A DNA stretch of 64,000 nt from JADLBR01 sp964651705 (GTDB lineage: Bacteria; Verrucomicrobiota; Verrucomicrobiia; JADLBR01): the NCBI GenBank assembly GCA_964651705.1, contig CAZYWZ010000019.1, positions 16,635-80,634 on the forward strand. Reading direction: 5' to 3'. The notes beneath the pieces were generated by a model, which saw nothing but the letters and a program-made list of their open reading frames with translations, searched no databases and had not been told where the DNA came from. Below are positions 34,482-42,923 of the stretch, in pieces (within the stretch, counting starts at the first letter, position 1; every line of letters starts with the position of its first letter). The position numbers were made by a program, and so were the translations under genes.

Positions 34482-37097
34482 ATGGCCGAGTTGCCCAAAG
34501 CCTACGAACCCCAGGCCGTCGAGGACCGCTGGTACTCCCGGTGGCTGCAGGAGGCCGTTTTTGCCGCGGACCCCGCCTCGGAAAAGCCCCCTTTCTCTAT
34601 CGTCATCCCTCCCCCCAACGTCACCGGCGTCCTGACCATGGGCCACGTCCTCAATAACACCATCCAGGACATACTCGCCCGCCGCGCCCGCATGCGGGGC
34701 CACGAGGTCCTCTGGCTCCCGGGCACCGACCACGCCGGCATCGCCACGCAGACCGTCGTCGAACGCCAGCTCCGCAAGGAGGAGAAGAAGACGCGGCACG
34801 ACCTCGGCCGCGACGCGTTCCTCGGGCGCGTCTGGGCATGGAAGGAGCGCCACGGGGGGATCATCATCCAGCAGCTCAAGAAGCTGGGCTGCTCCTGCGA
34901 CTGGTCGCGGGAACGCTTCACGATGGACGAGGGTTACTCCCGCGCCGTGCTCGAGACCTTTGTCGACCTGCACCGGAAGGGCCTCATCTATCGCGGCAAA
35001 CGCATGGTCAACTGGTGCCCCGTCTCCCTGACCGCCCTCAGCGACGAGGAGGTCATACCGAAGCCCCAGAAGGGGTATCTGTATCATTTCAAGGTCGAGG
35101 TCATCGAGGCCCCCGGCACCTTCCTGGAAATCGCCACGACCCGCCCCGAGACCATCATGGGCGACACCGCGGTCGCCGTGAACCCCAAGGATCCCCGCTA
35201 CCGCAAGTGCATCGGCAAGCACGTCCGCCGCCCCCTCCCCGTCGAGAATCAGGCCGCGCTCCCGATCATCGGCGACGAGGCCGTCGATTTCGAGTTCGGG
35301 ACCGGCGTGCTCAAGGTCACCCCCGCCCACGATCAGGCCGACTACGAGATCGGCCTGCGCCATGGCCTCCCCGCGATCGACATCATGAACCCGAACGGGA
35401 CCATGAACGAGCTGGCCGGGGAGGACTTCCAGGGCCTCGACCGGTTCGAGGCCCGCGTCGAGGCGGTGGACAAGCTCAAGGAGCTGGGCCTGCTCGTGAA
35501 GGAGGAACCCTACGAGAACAACGTCGGCTTCAGCGAGCGCGCCGATGTGCCCATCGAGCCGCGCCTGAGCGAGCAGTGGTTCCTCCGATATCCCAAGACC
35601 GCCGAGGCCCGCGCCGCGGTCCGAGATCACGCCATCCGGTTCTTCCCCGAACGCTGGGAGAAGGTCTACGATCACTGGCTCGAAAACATCAAGGACTGGT
35701 GTATCTCGCGCCAGCTGTGGTGGGGCCACCGCATCCCGGTCTGGTACCGCGATGCCGCCGATCCCGCCAAGGGACTCAAGGTCCAGATCGAGTCCCCCGG
35801 CCCCGGCTGGCAGCAGGACCCCGATGTCCTCGACACCTGGTTCTCCTCCTGGCTCTGGGCCTATGCCACCATGGATGATGCCACCCGCGCCCGCTTTTAC
35901 CCGACGTCCGTGCTGGTCACCGGGCCCGACATCATCTTCTTCTGGGTCGCCCGCATGATCATGGCCGGCCTCGAATATCGCGGCGAGATCCCGTTCCGCC
36001 ACGTCTATTTCACCGGCATCATCCGCGACAAGCTCGGCCGGAAGATGTCCAAGTCCCTGGGCAATTCCCCGGACCCCCTGGACCTCATCGCCAGATACGG
36101 CGCCGATGGACTCCGCTTCGGGCTCATGCGGATCGCGCCCCAGGGGCAGGATATCCGCTTCGACGAGCAGCAGATCGTCGAGGGCAGGAACTTTTGCAAC
36201 AAGCTCTGGAACGCGTGCCGGTTCCGCCAGATGCAGGGCCCACTCGACCCCGGCGCCGATCCCGCCGCGCACGCCCTGTCCCCGTTCGCCAGGGATGTCC
36301 TCGCGAAGCTTGACGCGGCCATCGCCGCAACCGATGCCGCCTTCGAAAACTATCGCTTCAATGATATCGCGCAGACCCTCTACGATTTCGTCTGGGGCGA
36401 TTTCTGCGACCGCTTCATCGAGGCCGCCAAGGCAGACTTCTCCGGAGAAGGATCGCCGCGCCGCGCCGGGACCCTCGCCACGATCGACCACGTCGTCTCG
36501 CGCGTCCTTCGCCTCCTGCACCCGATGGCCCCCTTTATCACCGAGGAGCTGTGGCACTCGCTCGGCCTCGGCCAGGGCACCATCCAGCTCGCCGATTGCC
36601 CCTCGCCGGATGGCCGATGGGGCGACCCGACGTCCGCCGGCCGCGCCGCCGCCACCTACGAGTCCGCCGCGCGCGCCCGAAACCTCCGCGCCGAATTCAA
36701 CATCCCCTCCGCAAAAAAACTCCGTTGGCTGCTACGCCCCAAGGCCGACTGGATCTCCGCCGAAAACCACGTGCTCCGCGCCCTCCTCAACGCATCGTCC
36801 ATCGAGACCATCGGCCCCCGCGCGCGCGTTCCCAAGGGCACGCCATCCTGCCTCACCGATATCGGCGAGTTCTTCCTCCCCCTCGAAGGCGTCATCGATA
36901 TCGAGGCCGAGCGCCAGCGCCTCGCCAAAGAGCTCGCCAAGGCCAAATCCGACCTCGACAAGATCCGCGTCAAACTCACCAACCCGGCCTTTGTCGAAAA
37001 GGTCCCCCCCGGAGTCCTCGAGGAACACCGCGCCCGCGAGCGCCGCGCCATCGACGCCGCCCGCCACATCGAGGAACGCCTCGCCAGCCTGAAATGA
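34482..37097 (+). CDS. valS: Valyl-tRNA synthetase
   Basis: 871 residues with the full class Ia layout: HIGH motif as TMGHVLNN (about 52-59), the editing domain (ATTRPETIMGDTAVAV, about 218), the KMSKS loop RKMSKSLGNSPDP (about 520), the anticodon-binding helical domain, and the C-terminal coiled coil characteristic of ValRS (about 805-871). It charges tRNA-Val and edits mischarged Thr. ATG 34482 begins MAELPKAYEP, the usual N-terminus. Divergent from dnaX, 84 bases apart. Ends before a family B repeat cluster. Confidence 0.95.
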   Translation: MAELPKAYEPQAVEDRWYSRWLQEAVFAADPASEKPPFSIVIPPPNVTGVLTMGHVLNNTIQDILARRARMRGHEVLWLPGTDHAGIATQTVVERQLRKEEKKTRHDLGRDAFLGRVWAWKERHGGIIIQQLKKLGCSCDWSRERFTMDEGYSRAVLETFVDLHRKGLIYRGKRMVNWCPVSLTALSDEEVIPKPQKGYLYHFKVEVIEAPGTFLEIATTRPETIMGDTAVAVNPKDPRYRKCIGKHVRRPLPVENQAALPIIGDEAVDFEFGTGVLKVTPAHDQADYEIGLRHGLPAIDIMNPNGTMNELAGEDFQGLDRFEARVEAVDKLKELGLLVKEEPYENNVGFSERADVPIEPRLSEQWFLRYPKTAEARAAVRDHAIRFFPERWEKVYDHWLENIKDWCISRQLWWGHRIPVWYRDAADPAKGLKVQIESPGPGWQQDPDVLDTWFSSWLWAYATMDDATRARFYPTSVLVTGPDIIFFWVARMIMAGLEYRGEIPFRHVYFTGIIRDKLGRKMSKSLGNSPDPLDLIARYGADGLRFGLMRIAPQGQDIRFDEQQIVEGRNFCNKLWNACRFRQMQGPLDPGADPAAHALSPFARDVLAKLDAAIAATDAAFENYRFNDIAQTLYDFVWGDFCDRFIEAAKADFSGEGSPRRAGTLATIDHVVSRVLRLLHPMAPFITEELWHSLGLGQGTIQLADCPSPDGRWGDPTSAGRAAATYESAARARNLRAEFNIPSAKKLRWLLRPKADWISAENHVLRALLNASSIETIGPRARVPKGTPSCLTDIGEFFLPLEGVIDIEAERQRLAKELAKAKSDLDKIRVKLTNPAFVEKVPPGVLEEHRARERRAIDAARHIEERLASLK

Positions 37098-37128
37098 CCC
37101 GTAGGGTCACGGATCGGCTCGCGTGACG

Positions 37129-37279
37129 GCCTACCCCCGCCGAAGGGTGAAGGCCCTTCGCTACCGCCGGCGCTCTCACCCGTAGCGAAGCCCCTTCGGG
37201 CTTCGGCGCCCCACCGGGCCCCCGCCGAAGGGCGAAGGCCCTTCGCTACCAGAGAGTTGCGTCGTATTTTCGAGTCAGA
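37129..37279. repeat. Family B palindrome cluster with TTTTCGAGTCA end
   Basis: Direct, inverted and direct units of the GAAGGGCGAAGGCCCTTC palindrome, followed by GAGAGTTGCGTCGTATTTTCGAGTCA. The last TCA is the reverse-strand stop of the FHA gene, so the 3' ends of valS and the FHA gene face each other across this cluster. A bidirectional terminator role is plausible. Confidence 0.75.
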
Positions 37280-38021
37280 CCTCCGGCGTCGCCGTCTTGG
37301 CGGTCGCCTTGTCCCCGGAACCGAGCATCACCACCGGCGTGGTCGGACGATCGATGTCGCACGCCTCATAGGCGAGCCGAAACCGGCACTTCCCCAGCCG
37401 GATCTCGGACCCCGACCTCAATTCCTCTTCGGTCACTTGCCGCCCATCCACCACGGTCCCATTGCTAGAGCCCAGATCCAGCACCCTCACCCGATCGCCG
37501 GTCACGACGAACATGCAGTGGCTGCGCGAGATGCTCGGGTGCAATATCGTGATGTCGTTGCCGCGCCCACGCCCCACCCGCACCTCCGGCTTGTCCAATG
37601 CGAAACGCAGCCCCTGCCGCGCCGTGTTCACCAACTCGAGGCACCACAGGCAATGCCGCGACGAGCACCGCCCGTCCCCCTGCCCGACCCCGGCCAACTC
37701 CCGCTTCAACCGCCGCATGCCCCCGCCGCCCTCGTCCACCACCACCGCCATCCGCATCAGCACCTCCGGCACCGCCGCCCGAAACGGCCGCGCCGGCGGC
37801 GCCACGTTCTCCTCCCACTCGACCTGCGCCGGCTCCCATACCGACATCACCGCCACCGTGTGCAGACCAGACGTCATGTCCGGCACCGACGCGAATACGA
37901 TCTCCCCATCCTCAAGAAAAATCTCCCCGCTCCGCCCGTCCCCGCCCTTGACCTTCAGGCAGCCCGTCGCCCCCTTGTTGCCCACGATCTGCAAGTAATC
38001 CAACAACGTGATCAGGGCCAT
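37275..38021 (-). CDS. DUF4388-FHA signalling protein
   Basis: A 248-residue protein. Residues about 1-100 resemble DUF4388 (LLDYLQIVGNKGATGCLKV...GEIFLEDGEIVFA). Residues about 140-230 are an FHA domain with VRVGRGRGNDI, HPSISRSHC and DLGSSNGTVVDG, the phosphothreonine-binding loops. It should read a Thr phosphorylation mark and could serve the kinase at 21719, though nothing links them directly. ATG 38021 has GGAG about 9 bases upstream. Its TGA stop is the terminal TGA of a repeat (TGACTCGAAA). Confidence 0.75.
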   Translation of the reverse strand: MALITLLDYLQIVGNKGATGCLKVKGGDGRSGEIFLEDGEIVFASVPDMTSGLHTVAVMSVWEPAQVEWEENVAPPARPFRAAVPEVLMRMAVVVDEGGGGMRRLKRELAGVGQGDGRCSSRHCLWCLELVNTARQGLRFALDKPEVRVGRGRGNDITILHPSISRSHCMFVVTGDRVRVLDLGSSNGTVVDGRQVTEEELRSGSEIRLGKCRFRLAYEACDIDRPTTPVVMLGSGDKATAKTATPEV

Positions 38022-38171
38022 ATACGGAATCTCCAGCCAATCGACGCTTTCGCAAACCAAAACGCCGCCCAGGCTAAAAGTAATCAAACACACGGCCCAC
38101 CAGAGGTCAACAACCCATGTCCTATTTTAATTTCCGGTTGTCACACCACCGTAACCCCATACCTTTATTCC

Positions 38172-39389
38172 ATGCAAAACATTGCCCGATTATGGGCTTT
38201 CGCGCTCGGGTCTGGCCTATTGGCGGGCATCTCCTGCGCGACGGCCATGGATTGGCCCCAATGGCGCGGACCCAACCGCGATGGGATATCCCAAGAGACC
38301 GGATGGTCGGCAGCGTGGTCGGCCGCGGGGCCGAATCGGCTTTGGGAACGGGGGTTGGGCGAGGGCTGCTCGGCCATCTCGGTGGCCGGGGGCCGCGCCT
38401 TCACCATGGGATTCAAAGGCGGCTCGGATCGGGTCTACTGCCTCGAGGCAACGACCGGTGAACCCATCTGGGAATTTTCGTATCCGGCATCGCTCGATCC
38501 AAAACTCTTCGAGGGTGGGCCGACATCGACGCCGGTAATCCACGACGGCCTCGTCTACACCGTCAGCCGCGCGGGCGAACTCCATTGCCTCGATGCCGCC
38601 ACCGGAAGGCGCGTCTGGTCCACCGATTGGCGCAAGGAATTCGGCGCGCGACCGCCCGACTGGGGCTATTCGGCCTCACCACTGGTCCTCGACCAGTGGC
38701 TCATCGCGGAACCCGGCGCGCGCGGTGCCGCGCTGGTCGCCTATGATCGAAAGACGGGCAAGGTCGCCTGGAAATCCGGCGACTTCGCCCCGGCGTATGG
38801 CTCTCCCGTTGCCTTCGGGCGCGATCGGGAGACGCTCGTCGCCTCCTTCAACGCGCATGGCCTCTGCCTCTGGGGCGCCGCCTCGGGCGCGCCCCGCGGC
38901 GACGTGCGCTGGGAAACCAATTACGACGTCAACGCCGCCACCCCCATCCATCACGGAGGCAAGATTTTCATCTCCTCTGGCTACGGCGCCGGCTGCGCGC
39001 TGATCGATGTGACGAAATCGGCCCCGGCGATCCTCTGGCAGAACAAGGAGATGCGCAACAAACACACCGCCTGCGTTCTCTGGGAGGGACACCTCTACGG
39101 TTTCGACGAGGCCGACCTGGTCTGCATGGAGTTCGCCACCGGCGCCGTCAAATGGAGGGAACGCCGGCTGGGCCGCGGCGCCCTGATGCTCGCCGATCGA
39201 AGACTCATCCTCCAGGCGGAGGCGGGCGACCTCGTCATCGCCGTCGCCTCCCCCGCGCGTTTCGAGAAGATCGCCTCCGCGCGGTTGCTCTCCAGCCGGT
39301 CGTGGGTCATGCCCGTGCTCTCCAACGCCAAGATCTACTGCCGCTCCAACAAGGGACACGTGGTGTGCGTCGACGCGGCGGGAGGCTGA
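38172..39389 (+). CDS. Exported PQQ-like beta-propeller protein
   Basis: A 405-residue protein with signal peptide (about 1-25), then MDWPQWRGPNRDGIS, the usual opening of these propellers in Verrucomicrobia and Planctomycetes. Repeats follow of the form VYCLEATTGEPIWEF, LHCLDAATGRRVWS, LVAYDRKTGKVAWK and LVCMEFATGAVKWRE, each a blade of a PQQ-like propeller related to BamB. The residues that bind PQQ in alcohol dehydrogenases are not evident, so a scaffold or binding role is more likely than catalysis. Same direction as the TPR gene 46 bases on. Confidence 0.8.
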   Translation: MQNIARLWAFALGSGLLAGISCATAMDWPQWRGPNRDGISQETGWSAAWSAAGPNRLWERGLGEGCSAISVAGGRAFTMGFKGGSDRVYCLEATTGEPIWEFSYPASLDPKLFEGGPTSTPVIHDGLVYTVSRAGELHCLDAATGRRVWSTDWRKEFGARPPDWGYSASPLVLDQWLIAEPGARGAALVAYDRKTGKVAWKSGDFAPAYGSPVAFGRDRETLVASFNAHGLCLWGAASGAPRGDVRWETNYDVNAATPIHHGGKIFISSGYGAGCALIDVTKSAPAILWQNKEMRNKHTACVLWEGHLYGFDEADLVCMEFATGAVKWRERRLGRGALMLADRRLILQAEAGDLVIAVASPARFEKIASARLLSSRSWVMPVLSNAKIYCRSNKGHVVCVDAAGG

Positions 39390-39435
39390 CCATCCTTGCC
39401 CAATGGCCCGCCCTCCCCCATAGTCGCGGCCACCC

Positions 39436-40518
39436 ATGAACGAGTATTTCTGGGAGTTCTCGGCCCGCCTGATCCTCTGGGTCGCGGGCACTGCCGTCGC
39501 CATCGGCCTGATCGCCTTCGCGGCGTTCCGGCTGGGCGGCCTGCCGCTCCTGCCCAAGCCATCGCCCGATAGCGCGCTGCGGGACGCGCGGGCCCTGGCC
39601 GCTGAAGGGAAACATCAAGAGGCATTGATCAAGTTTAACGAGGCGATCGACGGTGGCACCCGGGATCCCTCCGCCTTGCTGGCGCGGGGTGCCTGCTTGC
39701 TCGATCTCGGTCGCCCCGCCGAAGCCGCGCAGGACTTCGCGCGATTCGCCGAGTCACAACCCGGCAACGCCGACGCCATGGCCCAGATCGGCCGCGCCCG
39801 GGCCATGCAGGAGGATCACGCCGGCGCCCTGACCGCGTTCGACCGATCTCTCTCCATCGACAAGGACGCCGCCGACGTCTGGTACTGGAAGGCCGGCGCG
39901 CTCTTCCGCCTGGGCCGCGATGCCGAGGCCGAAGACGCCTATGGGAGAGCCATCGGCTTGAACCCCCTGCTCGGCGCGGCCTTCGAGGGACGCGCCCAAG
40001 TCCGCCTCCAACTCCGCCAATTCGCCCCCGCCCTCGATGACTTCACCGTCGCCAGACAACTGATGCCCGTCTCCCCCACGCTCCTGTCGGGCTGCGGTCT
40101 CGCCCTCATGGCCCTGGGACGCTTCCCCGAGGCCGAGGCCGCTTTCTCCGAGGCCATCCGCATGGACCCCGCCTCCCCCCGCACCCTCCACAACCGTGCC
40201 CTCGCCCGATTCGCCATGGGACAGAATGGCCCCGCCCTCCAGGACGCCGAAGAAGCCCTCCGCCGCGACCCATCCCTACAGAAAGTCCACCTCCTTCGCG
40301 GCATGATCCTCGCCAAAGAGACCAGACACGCGGACGCCATACCATGCCTCTCCGAGGCCATCCGCCTCGATCCCTCCGACGCCGAAGCCTACCGCCACCG
40401 CGCCACCTCCCTCCGCGCCCTCGGCCAAATCGCTGCCGCCCAGCAGGATGAAGCGCTGGCCGCCCCCCGGCCCCAAAACCCAGCCGCAATATCCACCCCC
40501 GCACTCCAACCGCGTTGA
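39436..40518 (+). CDS. Membrane-anchored TPR-repeat protein
   Basis: A 360-residue protein: one N-terminal span (about 12-33) and then about eight tetratricopeptide repeats (from about 43 to 340), for example ALLARGACLLDLGRPAEAAQ, VWYWKAGALFRLGRDAEAED and TLLSGCGLALMALGRFPEAE. The repeats should face the periplasm and mediate protein contacts. Its TGA stop is embedded in the -35 box of the next gene's promoter. Confidence 0.8.
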   Translation: MNEYFWEFSARLILWVAGTAVAIGLIAFAAFRLGGLPLLPKPSPDSALRDARALAAEGKHQEALIKFNEAIDGGTRDPSALLARGACLLDLGRPAEAAQDFARFAESQPGNADAMAQIGRARAMQEDHAGALTAFDRSLSIDKDAADVWYWKAGALFRLGRDAEAEDAYGRAIGLNPLLGAAFEGRAQVRLQLRQFAPALDDFTVARQLMPVSPTLLSGCGLALMALGRFPEAEAAFSEAIRMDPASPRTLHNRALARFAMGQNGPALQDAEEALRRDPSLQKVHLLRGMILAKETRHADAIPCLSEAIRLDPSDAEAYRHRATSLRALGQIAAAQQDEALAAPRPQNPAAISTPALQPR

Positions 40519-40543
40519 CACTTGCCGCGGTCGCAAGTACACT
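40515..40543 (+). promoter_or_regulatory. Sigma-70-type promoter of the sigma-factor operon
   Basis: TTGACA (40515-40520), a perfect -35 box, 17 bases of spacer, then TACACT (40538-40543), four of six matches to the -10 box. Transcription would start near 40550, about 19 bases before the TTG start codon, leaving a short leader with AAGGA ribosome-site elements. The -35 overlaps the stop codon of the TPR gene. This is the best promoter I can see in the window. Confidence 0.65.
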
Positions 40544-40568
40544 TGGCTAAACCCAAGGACACAAGGAC

Positions 40569-41228
40569 TTGCCCAGCGCCGACGCATCACCAGACCCCGA
40601 AGCGCTGGCCCGCGGGCGCGCGGAACCCGGTGAACCCCCACGCACCCCCGACGAAACCCTCGTCGCCCGCGTCCAATCTGGCGATACCACCGCCTTTGAC
40701 CAACTCGTCGAGCGCTACAAGGGCCGCCTCTACGCCACCATCTACCACATGACATCCAACCATGAGGATGCCGCCGACCTCCTCCAGGAAACGCTTATCC
40801 GCGCCTTCCGCGCCATGCCCCGTTTCCGCAGAGACGCCCGCTTCTCCACCTGGGCCCACCGCATCGCCCTCAACGTCACCATCAATTACCTCCGACAACA
40901 CAAAAAACGTATTTCTTTGAGCCTCGACCAGTTGGAAATGGACCCAAAGGAACTCGATTCTGTCGCGGATCTTATTTCCTCAGAGGTACTTATGCCAGGC
41001 GACGACCACGAGAGCCGCCTCGCCGCGCTACAAAAAATATTGAACGAAGCCATACAGTCCCTGTCAGAGAACCATAGAGCAGTGGTCGTGATGCACAACG
41101 TGCAGGGGATGACCCACGGGCAGATAGCCGAGATTATCGGCGTCCCCGAAGGCACGGTGAAAACGAGGTTGTTTCACGCCCACCGCCTGTTGAGGAAAAA
41201 GCTGGCGCGGCATCTGAAGGATTTCTGA
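40569..41228 (+). CDS. ECF-type RNA polymerase sigma factor
   Basis: 219 residues. Region 2: FDQLVERYKGRLYATIYHMT, DAADLLQETLIRAFR and FSTWAHRIALNVTINYLR (about 43-115). Region 4: LSENHRAVVVMHNVQGMTHGQ and IAEIIGVPEGTVKTRLFHAHR (about 160-215). No region 1 or 3, so group 4. The only start in this frame after the upstream stop (40548) is TTG 40569, with AAGGA just before it. An N-terminal extension of about 30 Pro/Glu-rich residues precedes region 2. Next come a probable anti-sigma factor and a PDZ protein, forming one operon. Confidence 0.9.
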   Translation: MPSADASPDPEALARGRAEPGEPPRTPDETLVARVQSGDTTAFDQLVERYKGRLYATIYHMTSNHEDAADLLQETLIRAFRAMPRFRRDARFSTWAHRIALNVTINYLRQHKKRISLSLDQLEMDPKELDSVADLISSEVLMPGDDHESRLAALQKILNEAIQSLSENHRAVVVMHNVQGMTHGQIAEIIGVPEGTVKTRLFHAHRLLRKKLARHLKDF

Positions 41229-41258
41229 AGGTGCACGCCGAATAAAGAAGGCCCTATC

Positions 41259-41750
41259 ATGGAGAACGACGAGAAATTGCATCGCCTGCTGGCGCTCAAG
41301 CGGTTCGAAAACCCGCCCCCGGGCAGTCTCGATTCCGTGGTGACCGAGTTCCATCGCCGCCTGCGCTACGAGGAGGTCCGCCGCGCCCAGAATGCCCCGT
41401 CCGTCTTGTGGGCGCGCCTCATGGATGCACTGCTCGTCGAACCCCTCACCCTCCTCCGCCAGGCCACCGTCGGCGCCGCCATGGCCGCCGGGATCATGTT
41501 CGGCTTGGGCACCGTCACGATGCAGTTCTCCCAGTCCGGCAACCCGCCGAACCCCACCATCGCCCAGTCGGATCTCAGGATCGACCTCGAATCGGCTGAC
41601 GACGCGGCCATCCGCTCGCTATCCACCCCCGAGGCAATGCCGCTCGACGCCCTCGCCGATCCCGATTTCGGGCGCCAATTCGCCCGTCCCATGATTCCCG
41701 ACGTCCAGGCGACGCCCGTCTCCTTCGACGAAGCCAACATCATCTTTTAG
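41259..41750 (+). CDS. Probable anti-sigma factor, single-span membrane protein
   Basis: 163 residues: a charged cytoplasmic part (1-60), one membrane span (TVGAAMAAGIMFGLGTVTMQ, about 70-90) and an acidic exported tail of about 70 residues. It lies 30 bases after an ECF sigma gene and has the topology of membrane anti-sigma factors. The zinc His-x3-Cys-x2-Cys motif of many such proteins is absent and sequence alone would not identify it, so the call rests on position and topology. Confidence 0.6.
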   Translation: MENDEKLHRLLALKRFENPPPGSLDSVVTEFHRRLRYEEVRRAQNAPSVLWARLMDALLVEPLTLLRQATVGAAMAAGIMFGLGTVTMQFSQSGNPPNPTIAQSDLRIDLESADDAAIRSLSTPEAMPLDALADPDFGRQFARPMIPDVQATPVSFDEANIIF

Positions 41751-41762
41751 GCGGGATCGCCC

Positions 41763-42869
41763 GTGACCACCTCGACCGCCGCCCCGCACGCGACCGAGTT
41801 GGCGCGGGTGGGCATAGGTCGCCTCGCCGCCATCGGAATCTTTGCCGCCTCGCTCGCGTCCGGGCAGGCGGCGATGGATGCCACCCCGGCGCCAGCCAGC
41901 ACCTTTGACGCCATCGGTCGCGAAGTGCGACAGATCCACGAGGCCAACCGAGAGGGCCTGGCCCGCGTCCGCGTCCTGACGCCAATCGGGATCTTGAGCG
42001 GCACCGGCTTCTTCGTCGACACCGACGGGCTCCTCCTGACCAGCTCTAGCCTCGTCGCCAGCAAAGACCAACTGTGGATCGAATGCGGCGGGATCAAGGC
42101 GAAGGCCGAGATCGTCGGCGTGGATCGCCGCAGCGCGGTGGCCCTCCTCCGGAGTCAGGCCCGCGGTATGCCGCTCAAGTTCGCGGCAGGACCACCCAGA
42201 ATCGGCGAGGCGGCGATCGCCCTGGGCTTCCAATTCGACAAGGACTCGGCGCCGGCCTTCGGCCTCATCAGCGGGCTCGACTCCACTTCGCCCGAGGGCC
42301 GATATTTTTGCACGGCCCATATCCGCGCCGACATCGGGTTGGCACCCGGGATGATGGGTGGCCCCCTCCTGGACACGCGGGGCGAGGTTATCGGACTCGT
42401 CACCGGCACCCTCGGGGGCGGCACGCGCTGCTACGCCCTGCCGGCGGCGTCCATCAGCCGCGTCATGGACGACCTCCGCCAACACGGCCATCCCCGGCTC
42501 GGATGGGTGGGCATCTCGATCCGGCAAGATACCAACGCGACCCAGCAGGGCTCCAGCGTCATTGTTCGCGAGGTCTTCACCAACGCCCCCGCCCACGCCG
42601 CCGGCGTCCGCGCCGGAGACCGCATTCTCCGGATCGGCCCGCGCGATGTGCGGCACCCGGGAGATATCATCGAAGCGTCCTTCCTGGCCCGGATCGGCGA
42701 CACCATGCCCCTCCTCCTTCAGCGGGGCGACGAGAACCTCGCCATCCAGATCCCCATCCAGGAACGGCCCGCGCCCGGGACCCCGGGCGTCGGCTTCGCC
42801 GAGGCCGACATGCCGCCCGCCCCCCTGCCCGGCCCAGACAGCGCCATCCACGTCCACGCCACCCAATAG
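41763..42869 (+). CDS. HtrA-like PDZ protein lacking the catalytic triad
   Basis: 368 residues with a hydrophobic N-terminal segment (about 15-37), a trypsin-like double barrel (about 65-235) and a PDZ domain (about 240-340; NAPAHAAGVRAGDRILRIG). Landmarks of HtrA are kept, but all three catalytic positions are changed. LTSSSLV has Ser96 where LTNAHVV has His, DRRSAVALL has Ala125 where Asp is expected, and PGMMGGP has Met198 where GNSGGP has Ser. It should therefore bind but not cut. It starts 12 bases after the putative anti-sigma gene, so an envelope-signal sensor acting on it is a natural hypothesis. Confidence 0.8.
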   Translation: MTTSTAAPHATELARVGIGRLAAIGIFAASLASGQAAMDATPAPASTFDAIGREVRQIHEANREGLARVRVLTPIGILSGTGFFVDTDGLLLTSSSLVASKDQLWIECGGIKAKAEIVGVDRRSAVALLRSQARGMPLKFAAGPPRIGEAAIALGFQFDKDSAPAFGLISGLDSTSPEGRYFCTAHIRADIGLAPGMMGGPLLDTRGEVIGLVTGTLGGGTRCYALPAASISRVMDDLRQHGHPRLGWVGISIRQDTNATQQGSSVIVREVFTNAPAHAAGVRAGDRILRIGPRDVRHPGDIIEASFLARIGDTMPLLLQRGDENLAIQIPIQERPAPGTPGVGFAEADMPPAPLPGPDSAIHVHATQ

Positions 42870-42923
42870 CGGCCCAAGTATTTTGTGGCGCCCCGGCGTC
42901 CGGGCTGTTATTCGATTCAACCC

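Noticed and set aside
34473..36557. 694-codon open frame antisense to valS
   Set aside because: Low-complexity shadow of the synthetase gene.
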